In this document: positions 54,242 through 64,000 of the stretch, in pieces
How positions within the stretch are numbered: position 1 is the stretch's first letter
How the letters are laid out: each line of letters opens with the position of its first letter
NCBI RefSeq assembly: GCF_007829885.1
Contig: NZ_VIWW01000001.1
Span: forward strand, 2,232,001 to 2,296,000
DNA length: 64,000 nt
Direction of reading: 5' to 3'
From: Streptomyces brevispora
GTDB lineage: Bacteria; Actinomycetota; Actinomycetes; Streptomycetales; Streptomycetaceae
Position numbers and translations under genes: made by a program
The notes under the pieces: generated by a model
The model's database searches: none
What the model was told of the DNA's origin: nothing
The model's input: the letters and a program-made list of their open reading frames with translations, nothing else

Positions 54242-55690
54242 GTGAGCTCCGAACGCCCGGCAGCCGTCGTCGTCCTCGCAGCGGGTGAGGGCACCCGCAT
54301 GAAGTCGAAGACCCCCAAGGTTCTGCACGAGATCTCCGGGCGCTCGCTCGTCGGACATGTCGTCGCGGCCTCCCGCGAGCTGGAGCCCCAGCACCTCGTC
54401 GTGGTCGTCGGCCATGCGAGCGAGCAGGTCACCGCCCACCTCACCGCCGCGGACGCCCAGGTGCGCACCGCCTACCAGGCCGAGCAGAAGGGCACCGGGA
54501 ACGCGGTGCGCGTCGCGCTCGACGAGCTGGGCGGGACCGTCGCGGGCACCGTGATCGTGGTCTGCGGGGACACCCCGCTGCTGTCCGGCGAGACGCTCAC
54601 CGCGCTCGCCGCCACCCACACCGCCGACGGCAACGCGGTCACCGTGCTGAGCGCCGAGGTCCCCGACTCGACCGGCTACGGCCGGATCGTCCGCGACCCG
54701 GCGACCGGTGCGGTCACCGAGATCGTCGAGCACAAGGACGCCACCGACGCGCAGCGCGCGATCCGGGAGATCAACTCCGGGGTGTTCGCGTTCGACGGGC
54801 AGCTGCTCGCCGATGCGCTGGGCAAGGTCCGTACGGACAACAGCCAGGGCGAGGAGTACCTCACCGACGTGCTGTCCATCCTGCGCGAGGCGGGGCACCG
54901 GGTCGGCGCCTCGGTCGCCGGGGACCACCGGGAGATCCTCGGGATCAACAACCGGGTGCAGCTCGCCGAGGCCCGCCGGCTGCTGAACCAGCGGCTGTTG
55001 GAGCGGGCGATGACGGCCGGTGTGACCGTGGTGGACCCGGCGTCGACGCTGATCGATGTCACCGTGACGTACGAGCGGGACGCGATCGTGCACCCGGGCA
55101 CCCAACTGCTGGGTACGACACACCTCGCGGAGGACGCCGAGGTGGGGCCGAACTCCCGGCTGACGGACACGGTCGTGCACACGGGCGCCCGGGTGGACAA
55201 CACCGTCTCGGACGGGGCGGAGGTGGGTCCGGGCGCGCTGGTCGGTCCGTACGCCTATCTGCGGCCGGGTACGCGGCTGGGCGCGAAGGCCAAGGCCGGT
55301 GCGTACGTGGAGATGAAGAACGCGACGATCGGCGAGGGCACGAAGGTCCCCCACCTGTCCTACGTCGGTGACGCGACGATCGGCGATCACACCAACATCG
55401 GTGCGGCGAGCGTCTTCGTGAACTACGACGGCGTGGCCAAGCACCACACGACGATCGGCTCGCACTGCCGTACCGGGTCGGACAATATGTTTGTGGCTCC
55501 CGTCACGGTCGGGGACGGTGTCTACACCGCGGCCGGGTCGGTCATCACCAAGGACGTGCCGTCCGGTTCGCTGGCCGTGGCCCGTGGCCAGCAAAGGAAT
55601 ATCGAGGGCTGGGTGGCCCGCAAGCGTCCGGGCAGCGCGGCCGCGCAGGCGGCTCAGGTCGCGGCGGAGGACGCCGGCGGCGAAAGCTGA
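54242..55690 (+). CDS. glmU: Bifunctional GlcNAc-1-P uridyltransferase / GlcN-1-P acetyltransferase
   Basis: 482 residues from GTG 54242, with GAAGGG about 8 bases upstream. GlmU makes UDP-N-acetylglucosamine for peptidoglycan: the C-terminal half acetylates glucosamine-1-phosphate and the N-terminal half couples it to UTP. Seen: nucleotide-binding VVVLAAGEGTRMKSKTPKVL at the N-terminus, CGDTPLLSGETL, EINSGVFAFDGQLL, and a left-handed beta-helix from about residue 265 with isoleucine/valine hexapeptide turns, KAGAYVEMKNATIG and NYDGVAKHHTTIGSHCRTGS. It opens the conserved glmU-prs-rplY-pth block. Confidence 0.98.
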   Translation: MSSERPAAVVVLAAGEGTRMKSKTPKVLHEISGRSLVGHVVAASRELEPQHLVVVVGHASEQVTAHLTAADAQVRTAYQAEQKGTGNAVRVALDELGGTVAGTVIVVCGDTPLLSGETLTALAATHTADGNAVTVLSAEVPDSTGYGRIVRDPATGAVTEIVEHKDATDAQRAIREINSGVFAFDGQLLADALGKVRTDNSQGEEYLTDVLSILREAGHRVGASVAGDHREILGINNRVQLAEARRLLNQRLLERAMTAGVTVVDPASTLIDVTVTYERDAIVHPGTQLLGTTHLAEDAEVGPNSRLTDTVVHTGARVDNTVSDGAEVGPGALVGPYAYLRPGTRLGAKAKAGAYVEMKNATIGEGTKVPHLSYVGDATIGDHTNIGAASVFVNYDGVAKHHTTIGSHCRTGSDNMFVAPVTVGDGVYTAAGSVITKDVPSGSLAVARGQQRNIEGWVARKRPGSAAAQAAQVAAEDAGGES

Positions 55691-55810
55691 CCGGAATCAG
55701 GCGCGTCGTGCACGGCGTACCGTGATAGATGCTCACCCCATTTCGGCTGGCTCGTTGCACATCGGGACATCTGCGTGCAGCGCCAGGAACACGTCTGAGG
55801 AGACTGTGCT

Positions 55811-56785
55811 GTGACCGGGATCAAGACGACCGGCGAGAAGAAACTGATGTTCTTCTCCGGCCGCGCCCACCCCGAGCTGGCCGAGGAGGTTGCACACCAG
55901 CTGGGTGTCGGCCTCGTGCCGACGAAGGCCTTCGATTTCGCCAACGGTGAGATCTACGTCCGCTTCCAGGAGTCCGCCCGCGGCGCCGACTGCTTCCTGA
56001 TCCAGAGCCACACGGCTCCGATCAACAAGTGGATCATGGAGCAGCTGATCATGCTGGACGCGCTGAAGCGCGCGTCGGCCCGTTCGATCACGGTGATCGT
56101 GCCGTTCTACGGCTACGCCCGCCAGGACAAGAAGCACCGCGGCCGCGAGCCGATCTCGGCCCGTCTGATCGCGGACCTGATGAAGACGGCGGGTGCGGAC
56201 CGCATCCTCACCGTCGACCTGCACACCGACCAGATCCAGGGCTTCTTCGACGGCCCGGTCGACCACCTCTTCGCGCTGCCGATCCTGGCCGACTACGTCG
56301 GTGCGAAGGTCGACCGTTCGAAGCTGACGATCGTCTCGCCGGACGCGGGCCGGGTCCGGGTCGCCGACCGCTGGTGCGACCGGCTGGACGCCCCGCTGGC
56401 GATCGTGCACAAGCGCCGCGACAAGGACGTGCCGAACCAGGTCAGCGTGCACGAGGTCGTGGGCAACGTCGAGGGCCGGGTCTGTGTCCTGGTCGACGAC
56501 ATGATCGACACGGGCGGCACGATCTGCGCCGCCGCCGACGCCCTGTTCGCGCACGGTGCGGAGGACGTCATAGTGACGGCGACGCACGGTGTCCTCTCGG
56601 GTCCGGCCGCCGACCGGCTGAAGAACTCGAAGGTCAGCGAGTTCGTGTTCACGGACACCCTGCCGACCCCGGGCGAGCTGGAGCTCGACAAGATCACGGT
56701 GCTCTCGATCGCGCCGACGATCGCCCGCGCGGTGCGCGAGGTCTTCGAGGACGGTTCGGTCACGAGCCTCTTCGAGGAGCAGTAG
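55811..56785 (+). CDS. prs: Ribose-phosphate pyrophosphokinase
   Basis: 324 residues from GTG 55811, with AGGAGA about 8 bases upstream. It makes PRPP from ribose-5-phosphate and ATP for nucleotide, His and Trp synthesis. Class I signatures: KLMFFSGRAHPELAEEVA, FANGEIYVRFQESARGADCF, the flexible loop YGYARQDKKHRGREPISARL, TVDLHTDQIQGFFDGPVDHL and the PRPP-binding loop VCVLVDDMIDTGGTICAAAD. Length and end are normal. It follows glmU by 120 bp and may share its transcript. Confidence 0.98.
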   Translation: MTGIKTTGEKKLMFFSGRAHPELAEEVAHQLGVGLVPTKAFDFANGEIYVRFQESARGADCFLIQSHTAPINKWIMEQLIMLDALKRASARSITVIVPFYGYARQDKKHRGREPISARLIADLMKTAGADRILTVDLHTDQIQGFFDGPVDHLFALPILADYVGAKVDRSKLTIVSPDAGRVRVADRWCDRLDAPLAIVHKRRDKDVPNQVSVHEVVGNVEGRVCVLVDDMIDTGGTICAAADALFAHGAEDVIVTATHGVLSGPAADRLKNSKVSEFVFTDTLPTPGELELDKITVLSIAPTIARAVREVFEDGSVTSLFEEQ

Positions 56786-56811
56786 GCGAAAAGTCGCCAC
56801 AGAAGATCCAC

Positions 56812-56842
56812 TTGGGGTGCGGCCTCCCCGCCGGGTAGACTC
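56812..56842 (+). promoter_or_regulatory. Candidate promoter of rplY
   Basis: TTGGGG (56812-56817) and TAGACT (56837-56842), 19 bases apart, resemble a housekeeping sigma-70-type promoter. They lie 130 bp before rplY; the leader contains a small GGTGAC/GTCACC inverted repeat just before the start. Confidence 0.4.
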
Positions 56843-56971
56843 AGCGAGTTGCTCGGCGAGGGAGGCCGTACTCATAGGTACGGCGGTCCGTTATCGACGC
56901 GCTCTTCGTAGCAGGCCTGTCGTGGGCCGGGTGACCAATCGGAGTTTTGTCACCTTACGAGGAGTGCAGTC

Positions 56972-57559
56972 ATGGCCGAGATCAAGCTCAACGCCGAGGT
57001 CCGTACCGAGTTCGGCAAGGGCGCTGCCCGCCGTTCCCGTCGCGCCAACCTCGTTCCCGCCGTCATCTACGGCCACGGCGCCGAGTCGGTTCACATCTCG
57101 CTGCCGGCCCACCAGCTTCAGCTCGCGCTCCGTACCGCCAACGTCCTGATCGGTCTGGAGATCGACGGCAAGGACGTGCTGGTCATCCCGAAGGCCGTGC
57201 AGCGCAACGCCCTCAAGGGCAACATCGAGCACGTCGACCTGCTGACCGTGAAGCGCGGCGAGAAGGTCAACGTCGAGGTCGCGGTGCACGTCGAGGGCGA
57301 GCTGGCCCCGGGCGGCAACCTGCTCGAGTACGTGATGAACACCCTGCTGGTCGAGGCCGAGGCCACCCACATCCCCAACTCCGTCACGGTCTCCATCGCG
57401 GGCCTGGACGCCGGTGCGTCCATCCTCGCCAAGGACATCCCGATGCCGTCCGGTTCCGTGCTGGCCGAGGCCGACCCGGACGCGGTCGTCCTCGCGGTCG
57501 TCGCCGCGCAGTCCGAGGAGCCGTCCGCCGAGGGCGACGCCGAGGGCTCCGAGGCCTGA
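56972..57559 (+). CDS. rplY: 50S ribosomal protein L25/general stress protein Ctc
   Basis: 195 residues from ATG 56972 with GAGGAG about 9 bases upstream. L25 binds 5S rRNA. The N-terminal L25 domain is seen in VRTEFGKGAARRSRRANLVP, AVIYGHGAESVHISL, LPAHQLQLALRTANVLI and VQRNALKGNIEHVDLLTVKR. A beta-sheet TL5/Ctc domain follows (VHVEGELAPGGNLLEYVMN...ATHIPNSVTVSIAGL), then an acidic Ser/Glu-rich tail (AAQSEEPSAEGDAEGSEA) usual in actinobacteria. A canonical terminator with T-run follows. Confidence 0.97.
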   Translation: MAEIKLNAEVRTEFGKGAARRSRRANLVPAVIYGHGAESVHISLPAHQLQLALRTANVLIGLEIDGKDVLVIPKAVQRNALKGNIEHVDLLTVKRGEKVNVEVAVHVEGELAPGGNLLEYVMNTLLVEAEATHIPNSVTVSIAGLDAGASILAKDIPMPSGSVLAEADPDAVVLAVVAAQSEEPSAEGDAEGSEA

Positions 57560-57582
57560 GCCTCACCCCACCTGCTTGACTG

Positions 57583-57626
57583 ACGGGGCGGCGGTCTCCC
57601 TCCGGGGGATCCGCCGCCCCGTTTTC
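57583..57626 (+). terminator. Rho-independent terminator of rplY
   Basis: A 12-bp stem ACGGGGCGGCGG / CCGCCGCCCCGT with a 16-base loop that can pair further, followed by TTTT. It separates rplY from pth. Confidence 0.9.
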
Positions 57627-57666
57627 CCTGTCCGTGACCCGCCCGTACCCGAGGAGACCCAGCGCG

Positions 57667-58260
57667 ATGTCCGACGCCACCGACCCCTGGCTGATCGTGG
57701 GCCTGGGCAATCCCGGTCCCGAGTACGCGGCGAACCGGCACAACGTCGGCTTCATGGTCGCCGATCTGCTCGCGGAGCGGATCGGCGGGAAGTTCAAGCG
57801 GGCGTCGAAGGCCCAGGCGCAGGTGCTGGAGGGCCGGATCGGTCCGCCCGGGCCGCTGAGCCGTCGGGTGGTGCTGGCGAAGCCGATGTCGTACATGAAC
57901 CTGTCCGGCGGTCCGGTGACGGCGTTGCGTGATTTCTACAAGGTGCCGCTCGATCACGTCGTGGCGGTCCATGACGAGTTGGACATCGACTACGGGACGC
58001 TGCGGCTGAAGCTGGGCGGCGGCGACAACGGTCACAACGGGCTGAAGTCGATGACGAAGTCGATAGGGCCGGGCTACCACCGGATCCGGTTCGGGATCGG
58101 GCGCCCGCCGGGCCGGATGCAGGTGGCCGACTTCGTGCTGAAGGACTTCTCGTCCACGGAGCGCAAGGAGCTCGGGTTCCTGGTGGACCGGGCGGCGGAT
58201 TCGGTGGAGTGCCTGTTGGCGGAGGGTCTGGAGCGCGCGCAGAGCGCGTACAACTCCTGA
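57667..58260 (+). CDS. pth: Peptidyl-tRNA hydrolase
   Basis: 197 residues from ATG 57667; GAGGAG lies about 12 bases upstream, so the longer frame from 57634 is not needed. Pth releases peptides from prematurely dropped peptidyl-tRNA. Seen: [20 protein letters not shown] with the catalytic His in [42 protein letters not shown] with the conserved Asp, [17 protein letters not shown] and [11 protein letters not shown]. It lies in the usual Streptomyces position after rplY. Confidence 0.98.
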   Translation: MSDATDPWLIVGLGNPGPEYAANRHNVGFMVADLLAERIGGKFKRASKAQAQVLEGRIGPPGPLSRRVVLAKPMSYMNLSGGPVTALRDFYKVPLDHVVAVHDELDIDYGTLRLKLGGGDNGHNGLKSMTKSIGPGYHRIRFGIGRPPGRMQVADFVLKDFSSTERKELGFLVDRAADSVECLLAEGLERAQSAYNS

Positions 58261-58358
58261 GTCCCGGCGTGCCCGAATCCCGACATACCTGCCGGTAATC
58301 CTGCTGTTTTCGGCCACAGCTTGACCGGATGCGGGGCGCTGACAAAGGATCGGCCCCC

Positions 58359-58829
58359 ATGAAGCGCAGTTCCTCCCAACGTGCCCTGCACTACGGCCGC
58401 GCCGCCGCGCTCGGCTGTGTCGTCCTGCTGTTGCTGGCGGCGGGCGTGATGACCTCGTGGGACTCGGCGCACCACATCGTGCTGGCCAAGGGCCGTGAGC
58501 ACGGAACGATGACGGTCACCGGGTGCGGCAGCGAGGTGTGCACGGGACCGTACGCGCCGTCGGACGGCGGTGCCGGGCGGTCCCGGGTGTCGGTCGAGAG
58601 TTCCGTGGCGGCGAAGAAGGGTGACCGTTTCCCCGTCGTCGTGAAGCCGGGCACCTTCGAGGTCGTGCGGACCGGGACGCCGGGGTTCCTGCACGCGTGG
58701 GCGCCGCTCGGCGGGGCGCTGCTCCTGGCCGCGCTGGTGATCGGCGGCGGTCTGCGGCTGCCCCGGACCGCGTGGGGCACCGGGATCGCGGGTGCGGTCC
58801 TGCTGGCGGCGACGTTCTTCGCCCTGTGA
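58359..58829 (+). CDS. Small membrane protein of the pth-ppc interval
   Basis: 156 residues from ATG 58359, with AAAGGATC upstream. The topology is one N-terminal helix (AAALGCVVLLLLAAGVMTSW), an outer domain of about 70 residues with a Cys pair (VTGCGSEVCTGPYAPSDGG) and a beta-rich part (RSRVSVESSVAAKKGDRFPV, VVKPGTFEVVRTG), and two C-terminal helices (LGGALLLAALVIGGG; AGAVLLAATFFAL). I recognise no family or function. It seems to be transcribed alone, convergent with ppc. Confidence 0.8.
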   Translation: MKRSSSQRALHYGRAAALGCVVLLLLAAGVMTSWDSAHHIVLAKGREHGTMTVTGCGSEVCTGPYAPSDGGAGRSRVSVESSVAAKKGDRFPVVVKPGTFEVVRTGTPGFLHAWAPLGGALLLAALVIGGGLRLPRTAWGTGIAGAVLLAATFFAL

Positions 58830-58855
58830 CGGGACCGCACCCGCTACGGCGTTGA

Positions 58856-61585
<2,730 letters not shown>

Positions 61586-61929
61586 AGTGTGCGGCTCCTT
61601 GCAGTGGTAGAGCACGGGATCCGGGGCCCACGGCTGACAGCGGGTGCCACGCCACCCCCGGGAAAGCAGAGTGCGGACCGCGCTGTCCGACCTCTCCAGG
61701 ATAGGTGTCCGTGCTTTCGGTGCTGTTCGCGCCCCGAAAGGTGTCCGCTGTTCATGGTGGGTACGTCCGGGGTACGCGTTCTGTCCCCTACCCCGTATGA
61801 CGCCACTCTGTGCCCGGTCGGCCGCTCCCTCTTGTGGCGGGGCTCCGCGCTGCCATACTTACGACGCCGTAGGTTACGGATGCGTAGCCCGGGCTTTCCG
61901 TAGCGTTCTCACCCCACAGGGGACTCCCC
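61586..61929. other. Divergent promoter region ppc / desaturase
   Basis: 344 bp without a gene. The ppc half (61586-61700) shows no clear motif. The desaturase half contains the tandem palindromic operator at 61859-61887. Confidence 0.5.
61859..61887 (+). promoter_or_regulatory. Tandem TACG-N4-CGTA operator upstream of the desaturase
   Basis: Two short palindromes of the same form, TACG-ACGC-CGTA (61860-61871) and TACG-GATG-CGTA (61875-61886), are spaced exactly 15 bp and embedded in a direct repeat TTACG....CGTAG. They end 43 bp before the desaturase start and overlap a possible promoter. They fit two dimers of a TetR-family repressor, most simply the one encoded by the next gene. Confidence 0.6.
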
Positions 61930-62904
61930 ATGAAGACCAGTCCTGATGTGATCGAGGCCGCCCCGGCGGCCGACGGTCCTCCCTCCGCCACGCTCGGCGG
62001 GGACAACAAGCGGTCGATCGAGCAGTTCGCGCTTCTGCTGTTCATCGTCGTGCCGTTCCTGGCCCTGGTCGCGGCGGTGCCGCTGGCCTGGGGCCGTGGT
62101 GTCAGCTGGCTCGATCTGGGTCTGCTGGTGGCGATGTACTTCATCGGCTGCCACGGCATCACGATCGGCTTCCATCGCTACTTCACCCATGGCTCGTTCA
62201 AGGCGAAGCGTCCGCTCCGTATCGCCCTGGCCGTGGCCGGTTCGCTCGCCGTGGAGGGTCCGGTGGTGCGCTGGGTGGCCGATCACCGCAAGCACCACCG
62301 CTTCTCGGACGTCGAGGGCGACCCGCACTCGCCGTGGCGTTTCGGTGAGACGCTGCCGGCCCTGATGAAGGGGCTGTGGTGGGCGCACATCGCCTGGATG
62401 TTCGATGAGGAGCAGACGCCGCAGCAGAAGTACGCCCCCGATCTGATCAGGGATCCGGCGATCCGCGGGATCTCGCGCCACTTCCTCTCGTTCACGATCC
62501 TGTCGCTGTCCATCCCGCCGCTGGTCGGCGGTCTGGTCACGATGTCGTGGTGGGGTGCGGCGACGGCGTTCTTCTGGGGCTCCCTGGTCCGGGTGGCGCT
62601 GCTGCACCATGTGACCTGGTCGATCAACTCCATCTGCCATGCGGTCGGCAAGCGGCCGTTCAAGTCCCGCGACAGGTCCGGGAACGTGTGGTGGCTGGCG
62701 ATCCTTTCGTGCGGTGAGTCGTGGCACAACCTGCATCACGCGGACCCGACGAGTGCGCGGCACGGTGTGATGAGGGGGCAGATCGATTCGAGTGCCCGGC
62801 TGATCCGCTGGTTCGAGAAGTTGGGGTGGGCGACCGATGTGCGCTGGCCCGACGCCGCGCGTATCGAGTCCCGGCGCCACTCGGCGGAGGCCGACGCGGC
62901 ATGA
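61930..62904 (+). CDS. Acyl-CoA / fatty acid delta-9-type desaturase
   Basis: 324 residues. A membrane di-iron enzyme that introduces a double bond in acyl chains. All histidine boxes are present: GFHRYFTHGSFK (HX4H), VADHRKHHRFSDVEGDPHSP (HXXHH) and SWHNLHHADPTSARHG (HXXHH). Hydrophobic pairs flank them (FALLLFIVVPFLALVAAVPL; WLDLGLLVAMYFIGC; FLSFTILSLSIPPLVGGLV). The start at ATG 61930 has GGGGAC upstream. It overlaps the TetR gene by ATGA, so enzyme and regulator are co-translated, and both are likely controlled from the upstream tandem palindrome. Confidence 0.96.
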   Translation: MKTSPDVIEAAPAADGPPSATLGGDNKRSIEQFALLLFIVVPFLALVAAVPLAWGRGVSWLDLGLLVAMYFIGCHGITIGFHRYFTHGSFKAKRPLRIALAVAGSLAVEGPVVRWVADHRKHHRFSDVEGDPHSPWRFGETLPALMKGLWWAHIAWMFDEEQTPQQKYAPDLIRDPAIRGISRHFLSFTILSLSIPPLVGGLVTMSWWGAATAFFWGSLVRVALLHHVTWSINSICHAVGKRPFKSRDRSGNVWWLAILSCGESWHNLHHADPTSARHGVMRGQIDSSARLIRWFEKLGWATDVRWPDAARIESRRHSAEADAA

Positions 62905-63587
62905 TTGGTGATGTGGCGACCGACGGAAGCACAGGCAGCGAGAACACCCGTCCACCCTCCACCCGGCGGGCCCGACGGGTGCGGATGACCGGCAAGGAAC
63001 GCCGCGAGCAACTGCTGGACATCGGTCGCACCCTCTTCGCCGACAAGGGTTACGAGGGCACTTCGGTGGAGGAGATCGCGGCGCGCGCCGGGGTCTCCAA
63101 GCCGGTTGTCTACGAGCACTTCGGCGGCAAGGAGGGTTTGTACGCCGTGGTGGTGGACCGGGAGATGCGCCAGCTCCTGGACATGGTGACCAGTGCGCTG
63201 ACCGCCGGTCACCCGCGTGAGCTGCTGGAGCAGGCGGCGTTCGCGCTGCTGGACTACATCGAGACGTACACGGACGGTTTCCGCATCCTGGTGCGTGATT
63301 CGCCGGTCGCGCAGTCGACCGGCACCTTCGCCTCGCTCATCAGCGACATCGCCACCCAGGTGGAGGACATCCTGGGCCTGGAGTTCAAGGCCCGGGGCTT
63401 CGATCCGAAGCTGGCTCCGCTGTACGCGCAGGCGCTGGTCGGCATGGTGGCGCTGACGGGGCAGTGGTGGATGAACGCCCGGAAGCCGAAGAAGGCCGAG
63501 GTCGCGGCGCATCTGGTGAACCTGGCGTGGCACGGCCTGGAGAACCTGGAGTCGAAGCCGCGGCTGATCGGCCACCGCAAGAACTGA
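62901..63587 (+). CDS. TetR-family regulator coupled to the desaturase
   Basis: 228 residues from ATG 62901, which overlaps the desaturase stop (ATGA); an in-frame GTG at 62910 is also possible. N-terminal HTH: RREQLLDIGRTLFADKGYEG, TSVEEIAARAGVSKPVVYEH with recognition helix, FGGKEGLYAVVVDREMRQLL. The helical ligand-binding domain (LLDYIETYTDGFRILVRDSP...LYAQALVGMVALTGQWWMNA) resembles regulators of fatty-acid genes. It probably senses acyl-CoA or fatty acid and represses the desaturase operon. Confidence 0.94.
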   Translation: MIGDVATDGSTGSENTRPPSTRRARRVRMTGKERREQLLDIGRTLFADKGYEGTSVEEIAARAGVSKPVVYEHFGGKEGLYAVVVDREMRQLLDMVTSALTAGHPRELLEQAAFALLDYIETYTDGFRILVRDSPVAQSTGTFASLISDIATQVEDILGLEFKARGFDPKLAPLYAQALVGMVALTGQWWMNARKPKKAEVAAHLVNLAWHGLENLESKPRLIGHRKN

Positions 63588-63824
63588 GCGGGCGGCGCAC
63601 GGGGGGCGGCACACGGGACCGGTTCGCAGGGGCAGTTGGCAGGAACGGTTGGGCAGGGGCGTGTCCAAGCCGAGACATTGATGTATTGCCAAACCACTTC
63701 AGTCCCGGCAGCCACAGTTGTAGAGTCTGTGACTATCCCGGGAACACTTCACGCTGCATGTGATGCACCTGTGAACACGATTCTCCCGGTTCCACTACTT
63801 ACCCCTGGGGGGGCTTTGTCTTCT

Positions 63825-64000
63825 GTGGAAACCGGCCGTTCCGTTCCCGCGCGCTCGAAGCGCGCGCGCCGGATCGCGGCCTGCACCGCACTCGTTCTCT
63901 CCGCCGGCATGCTGCTGGCCGCGCCGGCCTCGGCCGATGGCTCGGCGCCCACGCCGCATCGCGCGACGGAGCCCCGCGTCCCCGCCGTCGACGCGCAGCC
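63825..64000 (+). CDS. Secreted protein, N-terminal part only (cut by window edge)
   Basis: 58 codons to the right edge. GTG 63825 with a GGGGGGG run about 11 bases upstream; TTG 63816 is in frame and possible. A clear signal peptide is present: RSKRARRIAACTAL, then VLSAGMLLAAPASADG with a probable cut after ASA. The mature start (APTPHRATEPRVPAVDAQ) is not enough to name the family. The 237 bp before it (63588-63824) are AT-richer than the surroundings and should hold its promoter; a CACAG...CTGTG inverted repeat occurs at about 63714-63732. Confidence 0.75.
   Translation, partial: METGRSVPARSKRARRIAACTALVLSAGMLLAAPASADGSAPTPHRATEPRVPAVDAQ

Overview
The window is chromosomal DNA of a Streptomyces (or very close relative). 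GC content is very high, starts are often GTG, genes are packed in ATGA/GTGA-coupled operons, and the right half carries the housekeeping order glmU - prs - rplY - pth - ppc - desaturase - tetR, with mfd further left. From memory of S. coelicolor, mfd and the MacB-type ABC transporter pair (here at 37.5-40.9 kb) are near neighbours. If so, the 20 kb between them here is an insertion into a conserved segment.

Left accessory region (1-13 kb). A giant secreted RHS/YD-repeat toxin gene occupies 1-9503 on the minus strand and its toxin tip lies beyond the left edge. It is followed by a coupled pair of small membrane proteins, an HNH-nuclease lipoprotein, a 5'-truncated SCO6745-like gene fused to the tail of a broken TetR gene, and a broken GntR gene. 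This stretch looks like an area of gene decay. mfd follows at 13.2-16.7 kb.

RiPP cluster (17-37 kb). This is the most interesting part. A 58-residue precursor (20176-20352, plus strand) ends in a 21-residue core made of 9 Ser, 7 Thr, 4 Cys and 1 Ala. Opposite it, one long minus-strand operon encodes a SARP activator, an ocin-ThiF-like partner protein, a YcaO cyclodehydratase, a SagB-type azoline dehydrogenase, a split LanB dehydratase (glutamylation and elimination proteins), a PqqD-M50 membrane protease fusion, an ABC-2 exporter and a second YcaO cyclodehydratase. Thiazoles/oxazoles plus dehydroamino acids are therefore predicted. Only one SpaB_C-type protein is present and I see no separate pyridine synthase, so a goadsporin-like linear azole peptide is more likely than a classical thiopeptide. 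A TTA-containing LuxR-type regulator, an M20 amidohydrolase and a small protein with a Cys-rich repeat tail flank the precursor. A 168-bp MITE-like element sits between the two ABC transporter genes.

Middle region (37.5-54 kb). It holds a MacB/FtsX-type ABC transporter, an XRE regulator, an NCS2 purine/pyrimidine permease, a MarR/MFS pair with shared operator, a FilP-like coiled-coil protein, and a group of deaminase-toxin and SUKH immunity-type genes (SUKH-1, SUKH-4 with a deaminase-like motif, YwqJ deaminase, SUKH-3). An orphan histidine kinase and an internally deleted HTH gene abutting tRNA-Gln(UUG) complete it.

Right conserved region (54-64 kb). glmU, prs, rplY, pth, a small membrane protein, ppc (minus strand), a coupled desaturase-TetR pair with a tandem palindromic operator, and the start of a secreted protein cut by the right edge.
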